Source: Sambucus nigra
Taxonomy: Eukaryota > Streptophyta > Magnoliopsida > Dipsacales > Adoxaceae
DNA length: 64,000 bases
Assembly (NCBI GenBank): GCA_949130495.1
Contig: OX422210.1
Location: 28,370,681 to 28,434,680, forward strand
Direction: 5' to 3'
How positions within the stretch are numbered: position 1 is the first letter of the stretch; every line of letters begins with the position of its first letter. The notes under the pieces were generated by a model. That model was given only the letters and a program-made list of their open reading frames with translations, was not told the origin of the DNA and made no database searches. The position numbers and the translations under genes were made by a program. Shown here in pieces: positions 1-9,228 of the stretch.

Positions 1-1749
1 ATCAGAATTGGTTTTAGATTCAGCAACAAATTCATCAAAACAGTTAGAATTATTTTCAAATTTTGTAAATATTTTTAAAACAGTTGCTGTCTTTTCTTTG
101 GTGTGTTCCAATTCTAACAATGTCCCTTTGTACTTTTTCTCCAGAATTTTATTTGTTTCAGTCAAATTTTTCAGTTTTTCATCAAACACTTTAATTTAAC
201 TTTCATGAGTTAAACCTTGGGTAGTATACTCTTCAGCATTCAGTTTAACCATCAGGCTTAGATCTTCCAATTTTTTGGTAAGATCTTTCACAATTTTTTC
301 TAGTCTAGCGCTTTTCTTGAGAGTTTTAGCATAAAGTGTGTGAATGTCTGGGAGGTCTTCATTTTCTGAGTCACTAAGTGTAGTGTGTGAAGTGACCCAT
401 AAGGCTTCATTCTTAGAACTGACACACCCATTGACATCGTCATTATCGCTTTCCCTTTGACTCACACACCCCGAAGAAGAGATATCAATATTCTCAGTAA
501 TCAAAGCATCTAAACCAGTAACAACAATATTCGAAGCATCAGATATAGAATTATTTGATTCATCCTCACTAACAAGCATAGGCATGTCATCATTTTATAT
601 AATCTTGGCAAAGAAAGACATGCAAGGGTCAAAAGCATAAGATGACTCAGGTTCCTCATTTTCAGAGTCACTTGAATCATCCCATGTTTTGAAAATATTG
701 GCTCTAGTATGTTTGTTTTGAGTGTTTAAGTTAACTCTACAGTCTTGAGCAATGTGTCCTAGTTTACCACATCTATAGCATTCATTCTTCTTAAGGTCTC
801 TATTAGGTCTAATATGAGAGTCCTTGTGATTTTTGTCATGGCTTTTCTCATGAGGTCTGTGATTAGATGGAGTTGGATAATTTGACTTGCCTTGTTTATT
901 TTCCACTTTGTTTCTAAACTTAATGATTTTCTTAAACTGTTTTGACATTAAGGCAATCTGATTGTCCAAACTCTCTATATTGCATTCCTCATCAGATTCA
1001 TCATTGGAAGTATTAAACTCAGGCTTAATCAATTTAGAAGAGAAGCTTAGATTGGAACTAGTCTGTTTCCTATGGGATTGGGTCAATTGTTTCTTAAATT
1101 CCAGTTCCATTTCCACAGTTCTTAATTTACTACTGAGTAGTTCACTAGTGAGATTAATATCACACATTTCCTCAATAGCATATCTTTTGTTATCAAACTT
1201 CTGTGGTAATGATTTCAGAATTTTAGATACGATTTCTTGTCTATCATAATTTATCCCATTAGCATGCAGTTTGGTCACAATATCAGTTACGTTCATATAG
1301 AAGTCATCAAATGACTCAGTCTCAGACATAATTAAGGAATTATACTGTTGAATGAGCATTTGAGTTTTAGCAGCCTTAACTCTAGTGTCACCTTCATGAG
1401 AAGTAACCAAGGTGTCCCAAGCTTCCTTAGAAGTGGTACAGTATGAGATTCTTTTGAACTCATGTTCATTTATGGACATAAATATGGCATTCTTTCCTTT
1501 GTTATTATTTCGAGAAACTTGTTTCTCTTCTTGAGTGAACTCACTTAATGCTTTCTTAATCCTCTCATTACTTCCTCCAGTGACTGGTTTTGTAGGAAAA
1601 GTGTAACCATTTTCAACAATGTCCCAGACATCATCTCCCAAAGTTCCTTGAATGAAAGAAATCATTTTTACTTTCCAGTAAGCAAAATTGGTTCCATCAA
1701 AGATAGGAGGTTTGGTCAAGTTACCAAATCTTTCATTTTTATCGTCCAT
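1..1749 (-). pseudogene. gag: Copia Gag polyprotein, N-terminal part, two in-frame stops
   Basis: Structural Gag of a Ty1/copia element, which would form the cytoplasmic virus-like particle. The frame starts with ATG at 1749. Residues about 10-230 match the plant UBN2/retrotransposon gag family (the N-terminal part reads FDGTNFAYWKVKM). A basic, polar linker follows, then a CCHC zinc knuckle (CYRCGKLGHIAQDC, about 741-782). An in-frame TAA lies at 595-597. The same frame reopens at once with an acidic segment and a Leu/Lys/Glu-rich coiled coil (585-199), meets another TAA at 196-198, and continues open to the window edge. No frameshift is seen, so this is one reading frame broken by two point mutations. 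The long coiled-coil tail is longer than in minimal copia Gags. Identification is firm; clade is not assigned. Confidence 0.88.
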
Positions 1750-1808
1750 ATTTGATTTTCAGAAAACAATTTCAGAAACACAGGATCTCTTTAAAAGCAG
1801 TTTACCAA

Positions 1809-1820
1809 GCTCTGATACCA
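1809..1820 (-). other. Primer-binding site (initiator tRNA-Met) of the copia element
   Basis: On the minus strand this reads TGGTATCAGAGC, the standard plant primer-binding site for initiator methionine tRNA. It lies two bases inside the LTR end at 1823. Confidence 0.93.
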
Positions 1821-1822
1821 AT

Positions 1823-2388
1823 TGAAAATATGTTACTAAAGCCGTTTATTAAAAATAAACTATTTAAGTAACTCCGAGCTGTTTTTTGAAGAAACTCTTT
1901 TCGTAAAAACCAAACTATTTGAACACAAGATGTGTTTAACAAATCAGTATGTACGAGATCTATTCAAGATTTGAATAATAGGTTTATAAGATAGTTTAAA
2001 CAAGCTTTGAACTCATCACAACCAAGAATGAGATGAGGAGATATAGAAAGATTATGTTCACAATTTTTTACGTGGTAAAACCTCACCAATTGAGGAAACA
2101 TCCACGACTCCCTCTACGGAGTAAAATGAAAAAAAAACTACTAAAACAAATTTATGAGTTACAAACTATATAACTAACATGCATACAACTCAAACCTATA
2201 TAAGTTTAGGAATGTACTCTCTGGTGTCCTTATAACTTCTTTGCAGTTCTGATTGTAGATGTTGTTCTCCCAGTTTGTTAACTTTCTGATTTGTTCCAGC
2301 ACTTTACGTCGACTTTTGTTCACAAGATCTTATTACCAACACTTTTTGTGTTGTAGGGTGAAAGTGTTTGTGGAGGTGCTCTCTAACA
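1823..2388 (-). repeat. 5' LTR of the copia element
   Basis: 566 bp. On the minus strand it begins TGTTAGAGAGCACC (at 2388) and ends ATATTTTCA (at 1823), giving canonical TG...CA ends next to the primer-binding site. The minus strand carries GGTTTTACCACGTAAAAA (2065-2082), a motif common near the 3' part of plant copia LTRs. TATA-like sequence (TTATATAGG, around 2193-2201) is a plausible core promoter upstream of it. Confidence 0.85.
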
Positions 2389-3833
2389 CATGCATGCACA
2401 CACATACAGACACACACACACACACACACACTTATTAAGTACAAACAGTCCTAGCAAATTACATATAAGACTATATGCAGTGACTTTCTTTTTCTCTCTT
2501 CTCATAAAACTTTGAACCTTTTTTACCTTTAAATCAATCCCAGAATCCACGGATATCTTGCTTAGAAATCAATCAAGATCTTAATCAATCTCAATGTTTT
2601 GAAAAGATTTTCGAGATTGAAAACCTCCAAGTGTGATTCCAAACTAGGCCAAAGGTTTAGTTTTAAGAGAACTAGAAACAAAAAATATTTATTGTTGATT
2701 TAAAGATAAAAACAATTTTTAGAAAAGAATCAACAATATATTTCTCAAGATGAGAAATAAACTATGGAACTAAGTGTAATGTAACATGAATAACTTAGAT
2801 CTGAAATTTCTATTAAAGAAGAAACTAGACATAAGAAAATAGTTTAAGTTGGAAACAAGATCTAACGAACAAGAGGTTACAGCAACAACAACAAACTCAA
2901 CTCAAACTCTCAAACACTCAAGAACACTCAGGGTAGTTTTTTGGATATATAGGAGTTTTAGAGATGTGTTTGGTTTGAAAGAGTCTTGACGAACAAGGGT
3001 TAGGGTTTCTAACTCTCTCTCTCTGGTTTCTCTCTTCTCTTTTTAGTTATCTCTCTTCTCTCTACTCTCTCTTTTTTTCTTCTCGGGAATGAAATGGCCA
3101 AAGTCTTAGACGATTGAGAGGAGGGTCCTTTTTATAGGATGAAGAGAAGGATCGAGAAGCAGGTTCAAAAGCAAGGGTCAGGATCGAGTCAAGCTGTTTT
3201 GACTTAAATCCTAGGGCTCACAGAAAGCGATGGTTAATAAGCTTCTGATTGGTTAAAAAGGGATACACATGAATTACTAAAGACAACATGCAGATCGTCG
3301 ATAAGGTTTGATCCAACGGCTGAAAGCATACGCGTTTGTATACTCAGTAAAGAAACACAAATCCCACCAATCGGCAAGCAACAGGTGTTCACCAATAAGT
3401 CGATATAAAATGCGTGTTATAAAATAATTACAACCAGACCCTCAAGTCTCTGCCGCTTTTGGTTTCTACCCAAACCAACTTTGAGCCAATAAACCCAGTA
3501 ATTCATAATTGAAGATTGCACCCACAAACTTCTAAAATCAAGTTTTAATTAATAAAAACCTTAAAAAAATGTTTATAAAATCCCAAAAAATATTTAAAAA
3601 TCAAATTTAGGGATTTAAACATACTTAACATATGTACACACATAAATATGCAATATGATATGTATATGATGCATTCTACTGTGTGTGAATGTTGGTAATT
3701 AGGTCTAGATCACTACAAGATATGAGAATGATATAGCAAGTCAATCTCTGAGGTTCTTTGGTTTCTATGATGGACATGATTTTGTCACAATTTCCAAACT
3801 AGATGAAGTCTTATACAATATAGACTCAAGTAA
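2389..3833. other. Non-coding stretch with CA microsatellite and possible minus-strand promoter
   Basis: No ORF of note. It begins with a CA-rich microsatellite at about 2396-2430. The centre (2900-3100) has CT-rich tracts that on the minus strand read as a GA-rich leader downstream of a TATA-like box. The right part (3540-3830) is AT-rich and featureless. Target sequence on the right flank of the copia element starts at 2389. Confidence 0.6.
3127..3138 (-). promoter_or_regulatory. Candidate TATA box
   Basis: The minus strand reads CCTATAAAAAGG, a good plant TATA box. About 20-150 bp downstream lies a GA-rich leader-like tract (3000-3090). Upstream, near 3310-3322, the plus strand has ATCCAACGGCTGA, a phrase often seen in plant promoter regions. 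No coding sequence is visible downstream before the copia LTR at 2388. It could be the promoter of a host gene cut off by the copia insertion, or an unrecognised LTR promoter. Confidence 0.35.
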
Positions 3834-4757
3834 GTCAAGAGTATAAGAGCTTCAAAGGCTGCGCGGAGAATGAAGCGAGCCTTGGATGCCGTGGACCTTG
3901 ACAGGCTAGTGGGAGAAGATCATGACGATCTGGAGGACTGTGGCCTCCATAGCCTTCTGAGGGTACGTACCAGTTGTCATTTAACTTTTGCATCTTATAT
4001 TTTTCCATGTTTTTTCTAACGTCTTTTATTTTAGGCCGTGGATGTGATTGTGGTCCGGAAGAGGAAGTACGAGGCCTTGTATAGGTTGAAGGAGGCCGAG
4101 AAGAGTGCCCATACCGCGGACTTGTAAGCTGTACGGACTCCTTCTTTTGAGGTAGGGAAGAAGTCTGCTGCCGCGGATCTTCAGGCAGCCTACATGGACC
4201 TTGAGGAAGCAACCAAGGCCAGAGAGGAAGCGGAGGAGAATTTTAAGCAGGCCGCGGAATCTCTGAAATCCTCCCAGGACCAGACTGCCGAAGTCTCCCG
4301 TGTCGCGGAGATTTCAAATGCCAAGCTCGCCCTACTCCAGCAGAAATATAAAGAGCTGGAAGCTAAGTCCGCCCAAAAAGATGAAGATCATGCCGCGGCA
4401 GTGAAAAATTTGGAAGTTGATCATGGTGACGCCCTCCAGCTAGCCATAGATCATGCCGTGGAGTCATTCAAAGGATCCAAGGACTTATTCCTTATCAATA
4501 ACAGGGCATATCTCTGCGGCTACCAGGAGCTGCGTGACAGATTCATTAAGAGGTTCCCTGAGGCCAAGGAGGAGGTTCTTGCCTGGAAGTTAAGCGATGC
4601 CGAACATCAAGAGTGCATCGCTGAACTTAAGGCCGCGACAGAAGAGAGAGCAAGACTCAGGGTTGAGGCAGAGGCTGAGGTAGTGACTGCGAACGGAGAG
4701 ACAGAGACTGCCGCGGGCGGAGAAGAGGCGGATGAAGATGATGATGCAGCCTCTTAA
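3834..4757 (+). pseudogene. Antisense accessory gene of the Tat element (Transposase_28-type C-terminal coiled coil)
   Basis: Plus-strand gene relic, opposite to the surrounding gag. Exon 1 is open from 3834 to 3962 (possible ATG at 3870). A 72-bp intron (3963-4034) has GT/AG ends, a T-rich 3' half and phase 0. Exon 2 runs 4035-4757. One in-frame TAA at 4125-4127 interrupts it, probably from CAA. The protein is a long Ala/Glu/Lys coiled coil followed by a segment around 4470-4600 (AYLCGYQELRDRFIKRF) and an acidic tail. This resembles the C-terminal part of plant 'putative transposon protein' genes that have a Transposase_28 domain at the N-terminus; that domain is absent here. The GC-rich CCGCGG-containing codons contrast with the AT-rich surroundings. 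Function of this family is unknown. Confidence 0.6.
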
Positions 4758-5521
4758 TCTCTTAATTTCTGTATCATTAATATAGGGTTGCATCCCTCCT
4801 TTTTGTAATCTAACTTTTGTTGTGGCTGCGGCCTTCATCCTATAATCTTTGGCTATTAATACCAAGGCTGTGGCTATATTTTTTCCACTGATTGACCGAT
4901 TGGTATTCCTTGCTCTTTTACATTGCATTTTTTACATTGCTTTCCACAATGAATGTTGTACGTAACTGCCTCATTTTTGAAAATGCATCCGTGCCTCGAT
5001 AGATATAACATTTTAAGTCCGCGGACAGAGATCCATTGCTTCGTAGTATGATTATTTGTCAACGTCTGCGCCCACATAAATGGTGCCATTTTACTCCCGT
5101 AGGACATCGACTGCTGCGTCACAAGGCAGCTGTGTGCAAGCCGCGGCCCTTCATTATGCCGCGTCATGTAAACGTCTTCACTTGATTGCCGCGGTCTTAA
5201 TTTCAAGGCTGGGACTTACTGATTGCATGGATCCCTAGCTGCTTTCATTGCACCCGGTTGTCTGAACCGTTTATCTCTTGTCATCCCATAACCAACATGG
5301 ACATGTAAAGAACTCTTTCCTTAGACTTGGTACAATTGATTCTCCTCCACCGTGGCATTTACCGTTGTGGTAGTTATAGTTTTTTCATGCTTCAAGAGGT
5401 TAGTGCCTCAGCACTTTCATGAAAGAATGGATCCTAGAGCTCTCAACCGTATCGGTGGGATGTGGCACATTTCTGGTTCACCCGAAAAATGTGCCTCTGT
5501 AGACATACGTTGATATTTCCA
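4758..5521. other. 3' non-coding part of the Tat element
   Basis: No convincing ORF. It contains scattered CCGCGG-like and GCCGCGG words shared with the neighbouring antisense gene, consistent with belonging to the same element. Confidence 0.4.
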
Positions 5522-5815
5522 AGCCTTCTCGGGCTGGGTCATGTTGCCAGGCCCTAATATGCGAGACACTATCAAGCTTCTCCAGGCTGGGTTATGTTAT
5601 TAAGCCACCCACAGCTAATATGCAAGATACTATCAAGCCTCTCCAGGCTGGGTTATGTTATTAAGCCACCCACATCTAATATGCGAGATACTATCAAGCC
5701 TCTCCAGGCTGGGTTATGTTATTAAGCCACCCACAGCTAATATGCGAGACACTATCAAGCCTCTCCAGACTGGGTTATGTTATTAAGCCACCCACAGCTG
5801 CTGATATACATAAAG
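5522..5815. repeat. 61-bp tandem repeat, about 4.5 copies
   Basis: The unit begins at CAGGCTGGGTTATG, which recurs at 5583, 5644, 5705 and 5766, exactly 61 bp apart. A degenerate first copy starts near 5522. Copies differ at only a few bases. A second, looser repeat with the shared words GAGCATTGTAAGCCC and AGCTAA... lies at about 5830-5960. The position between gag remnants and the antisense gene matches tandem repeats in other Tat-type elements. Confidence 0.9.
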
Positions 5816-6390
5816 CCATCCCTGGTTAGGCATTATAAGCCTCCCGACTCGTTGACGCATCTCGAAAGCTAAGAGCGAGCATTGTAAGCCCTCACTGCTA
5901 ATTACGATTGCCAAAAGCTGAGAACGAGCATTGTAAGCCCCCGTGGCTAATAAGAGCCCCTTGAATTCTCAGATGCTTTCTCGAATATGATCATCATAAG
6001 ACAAGATGTAGTTGCACATTGCGAGGGGAACTTCTGAGCTAATGAAGGTCACAATCCCTCCATAATTGCATACCGAAGTAGAATAGTCCTTCGAGATAAT
6101 TTTGTTATTCTTCCTCTGGAATGTGTTTAAGACAGAAAGTCTTTTTGTGAGATAACAGATTATAAAACCAAGAGAAATATCAGATACGGAAATATTTGCT
6201 ATTTCATATATTTATATATGTATGTTTCAGCTAATGACTTTGTTAACAATATATAAAGTCTTGAGTAATAAAGCTATAATGAGATTCATAAAACATAAAC
6301 AAAAACAGTTGAAATTAAAAAGACTAAGGATGAGGTGCGGCATGCAGCCTCTGTTGGGTCTGGCTGGGTCCCTTATGCATTCTTCAGGAA

Positions 6391-6876
6391 TCACTGCAGC
6401 ATCCCTTGCCCAATTATCCTTTCAACTTCATCTTTCAGAGCATAGCATCGCTTTGTGTCATGGCCATGGTCCTGATGGAATTTGCACCAGGTAGCTTTGT
6501 TCCTCTTGTGGGGTGGATCTCTCAACCTTTCTGGCCACCTCAAAAGCTTGTCCTCTTTAATGAACTCATAGATCTCTTCAATTGGGAAAATCAACGGCGT
6601 ATAGACGCCCGGTTTTTTCTCTGATTTCTCTGTTCTTCTTTTCTAACTTCTGCCAGTAGATTCCACAGCTTTTTTAACTGTCGCGGTAGGCAAAGCTTTC
6701 TCCGATCCTAGGCCTGTATTTTGAGAGGCCGCGGCCTCTAGCATCAGCACCCTCTGAGTTAGGTAATTAACCTGGGTCTGAAGTGAGGCATGGCTGTCAT
6801 AGAGGTGACTAAGGTGATTGTACAATTGCACAATCTCATCCTTGACTTCTGCACTCTGGTTGGATTCTCCTTCCAT
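6391..6876 (-). pseudogene. gag: Tat-type Gag, internally deleted (N-terminus and zinc-binding C-terminus only)
   Basis: Two pieces of one Gag. The first (ATG at 6876, open to 6643) is an acidic N-terminus with a heptad-like Leu pattern. The second (6594-6391) carries the C-terminal zinc-binding motif CKFHQDHGHDTKRC, followed by ALKDEVERII, which is diagnostic of Tat-type Gag (compare YYEFHKDH at about 62183 in this window). The central retrotransposon gag core that should join them is missing, so the 48-bp gap marks an internal deletion. Immediately left of 6391 the sequence passes into 3' non-coding repeats, so pol is deleted too. The element could move only with help from another copy. Confidence 0.75.
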
Positions 6877-7639
6877 TTCTGCTTTTATTAGTCTTTATAA
6901 AGTATATAAAATTTGAGACAAAACTAACAGAAGTGAGTGATCACAGAAGTATTGGGAAGGAGGGGATGAACTGCTCCATGATATGCTGAGGAGGCCGCGA
7001 CAAGTATGGCACACAAGTGCACTACCGCAGCCCTTTAATGTTATTCACCAAGGTCAAGTGGAAGGCCACTTAATTCCTTCCCACGGTGATTTTGAACTGT
7101 TGTAATAGGTCCACACTAGTAGGGGTCGCGGCAGGAGATGCTATTGAACTTACAGGCCGCACCCCTGTCTAGGCAGTGGAGAGATCCCAAGACAGGAGCC
7201 CAGGAACTGACATTTTCTCCCTCAATACGCGAAGAAAACCTACTAGGGTTCATTGATGAGAGAATTACCATGCGGTGCGCGATACGGCACAACTTCAATG
7301 ATAACCCCTAGATCATAGGTAGATGGCAACAAAAATGGGAGTGAATATAACCCTTCCATAATCATCCACCTTTTCGGGACTAAAGTCCACTATGCCTTTC
7401 AGCATTATCTAGATGGAGTGATATCACAGGGGTATGTAAAATAGATCCAAAGTCATCAAATGGAGATCTAAAGACAGATCCAGAAATATGAAATACCCGT
7501 TAAAGGGTGCGAATGTAAAGCGGAGCCCAATAACCAGTAACCCGACCCGTGAGAAGATGATCCATAGGACCCTCAGGGGTCGAATAAGGTGTTTAAGAAC
7601 TCATATATGTAGAGAAACTGATTGGAATATCCCACTTCC

Positions 7640-7653
7640 CACAGACGGCGCCA
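7640..7653 (-). other. Primer-binding site of the deleted Tat element
   Basis: The minus strand reads TGGCGCCGTCTGTGGG from 7653. TGGCGCCGT is complementary to the 3' end of tRNA-Asp and is followed by the TCTGTGGG typical of plant Tat-type leaders. It sits six bases inside the LTR end at 7660. A related sequence occurs at 60655. Confidence 0.78.
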
Positions 7654-7659
7654 AACTGA

Positions 7660-8336
7660 TGATACGAGAAATCGACCATAAGGCGTCCTCGTACTAGCAA
7701 GTCAAGAGTAAAGTGCGTAATAAACAAGTAATGGAAGTAAATAGAGAGAAGACGCGATATAGAGTGGTTCAGCCTTTAAAATAGGCCTACATCCACTGTG
7801 TTGCTCCGTTCTCATTATATGCATTTCATTGTACAATATAATCTTGCCTAAAGAGGCGTACAAGTATGAGAATAAAGGAGAGTACATGGCAGTATTGAGG
7901 ATTTCGGTGTGCCGAAGAGGTGGCTGTGATGTAGATGTGTGGCCTCCAAGTCGTGTATTGAGGTCGTGTAGAGAGGATCTGTATTGCAGATCCTGCCCCG
8001 GACGGGTATGGAATCGATTGGTCTTTTTTCCTCTCGAGGGGTGGTCCTCTATTTATGAGGTAAGCGTGCTGAATCACGTGCCCTGAGCACGTGGCGTATA
8101 CCAAGTCTGCAGTAGTTATGGATGAGGGGTGTGCGGCCTGCAAGGCAAGCAGTGTTATAAGCTGGAGGGGTGCCGCATACCCTAAGGTGGGGTGCCGCGG
8201 CCTATGATGGAGAGGGACGCACCCTAAATGAGTTATGGCCGCGCCCTGAGTGAGGTTCATCCGCGACCTGTATGACCTGAGCATGCGCGACTGGAGAAGA
8301 ATACTGCCGCGACAGGGTGCTATATTTGTACTATCA
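7660..8336 (-). repeat. 5' LTR of the deleted Tat element
   Basis: 677 bp with inverted ends TGATA...TATCA. The minus strand has a TATA box (CATAAATAGAGG, about 8048-8059) and, further downstream, GTGGATGTAGGCC...GGCTGAACCAC (7764-7796). That hairpin-forming word is shared with the two other Tat-type LTRs in the window. The right end is followed by AT-rich unrelated DNA. Confidence 0.75.
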
Positions 8337-8827
8337 GGTATAAATCAAATCACCTAAGATAATATGGGTAAGAATAAAAATTGATGGAATGATTAGATAG
8401 TTGTGGTATTTTCTCCCTTTTTTTGCATTAACGTCTATCTATACCCGAGGTTGGATAGGTTCAATATAATATTGATAATATATATTATGTTCTTATCTAA
8501 CTGTTTCTCTGATTTAATCCATTGTCATTTGAATCCATGAGTGATTGTTGAAATTATATTTCGCCCTTGACTTTTTGTTGGAATTAATTATTGAATTTTA
8601 ATAGAATGTTTTAATCATTGTCATTTTATACTCAAAGTGGTATAAAGATGTAATTTTAAAAAATGGGGTACGAAAAAAATGACTAAGAATAATGACACCC
8701 CTTTTTAAAGAGGCTATAAAAAGAAGGTGTTGTCGACAATTGTTAGTTTGTTTTACCATAATATCTATAAGAACGTGGTGTTGCATTTTTTTAGACTTCT
8801 TAGCGACATCGTTTGACATGAACATCT

Positions 8828-9172
8828 TCAACATTTTACACTACTAACTACTATTAAGCCCGCGTGGGCCGTTTTAATGAAGAGAACAAAAAAAAAACAA
8901 GTTTTTAAAATTATAATTATAAATTTTTTTAAAAAAGTGGTAAACAACCTAATGAATTGTAATGAAAGTTCTCTTGATTTGAGAATTTGAAGCCCTACAC
9001 GCGAACACTTACCAACCTCCAAATATATACCGTCCTTCCTCATTTCTTTTGATGTCACTTCACCACTTCCCATTATCTCTTTCTCTTCGGAAGGCGAAAC
9101 AACCTCCGGTAATTTATTTGTCCCCTTTTTATTCCAACCCATCATGGAAAGTATTTGCCTTTTGTCTTCCAT
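8828..9172 (-). CDS. Unrecognised short ORF, possibly a captured first exon
   Basis: I do not recognise this protein. It starts MEDKRQILSMMGWNKKG and has a charged Lys/Glu/Ser-rich N-terminal half. At 9012 the minus strand shows a strong 5' splice site (TTG|GTAAGTGT), so the real coding part may be only 9172-9013. The remainder of the ORF, rich in Ile/Phe, would then be intronic read-through. It ends 50-60 bp from a Helitron-like 3' terminus, and gene-fragment capture by Helitrons is common, so this may be a captured exon. No homology is claimed. Confidence 0.2.
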   Translation of the reverse strand: MEDKRQILSMMGWNKKGTNKLPEVVSPSEEKEIMGSGEVTSKEMRKDGIYLEVGKCSRVGLQILKSRELSLQFIRLFTTFLKKFIIIILKTCFFFVLFIKTAHAGLIVVSSVKC

Positions 9173-9200
9173 ACTCCCTTCTTAAAAATGCATCCCCTAG

Positions 9201-9228
9201 TCCACGCATCGCGCGGGTTTACAACTAG
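9201..9228 (+). mobile_element. Possible Helitron 3' terminus
   Basis: A GC-rich hairpin (CCACGC-ATC-GCGCGG, one mismatch, 9202-9216) is followed 8 bp later by CTAG at 9225-9228 and then T. This is the Helitron 3' layout: a hairpin, a CTRR end, and insertion before T. No helicase gene is seen and the 5' TC end was not located. Confidence 0.35.

Larger units (their letters stand above)
1..2388 (-). mobile_element. Ty1/copia LTR retrotransposon, 5' part (cut by window edge)
   Basis: Minus-strand element running off the left end of the window. From right to left it shows an LTR (1823-2388), a two-base spacer, a primer-binding site complementary to initiator tRNA-Met (1809-1820), and a gag frame (1-1749). 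Protease, integrase and reverse transcriptase would lie beyond base 1. The gag type (UBN2-like core plus CCHC knuckle) and the LTR motif near 2065-2082 identify it as Ty1/copia. The other LTR is outside the window, so target duplication and age cannot be assessed. Confidence 0.9.
3834..8336 (-). mobile_element. Deleted Ty3/gypsy Tat-type retrotransposon, non-autonomous
   Basis: Minus-strand element, 5' end at the right. Order: LTR (7660-8336), primer-binding site (about 7640-7653), leader, N-terminal gag (6643-6876), C-terminal gag (6391-6594), tandem repeats (5522-5960), and a plus-strand (antisense) gene relic (3834-4757). The gag core, protease, RT, RNase H and integrase are missing. Tandem repeats followed by an antisense gene between pol and the 3' LTR are known for the Tat group (for example maize Grande). 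I could not find the 3' LTR; homology seems to break at about 3830. The left boundary is therefore uncertain. Confidence 0.72.

Noticed and set aside
3711..3720. CACTACAAGA as a CACTA terminus
   Set aside because: Only ten bases match, no subterminal repeats follow, and it does not pair with the end at 11347.
4590..5206. Minus-strand ORFs opposite and beside the antisense coiled-coil gene
   Set aside because: They show no motif; the plus-strand frame has the intron and coiled-coil evidence.
5522..5815. 61-bp repeats as a CRISPR-like array
   Set aside because: The whole unit is repeated with no unique spacers, and the setting is a plant retrotransposon.
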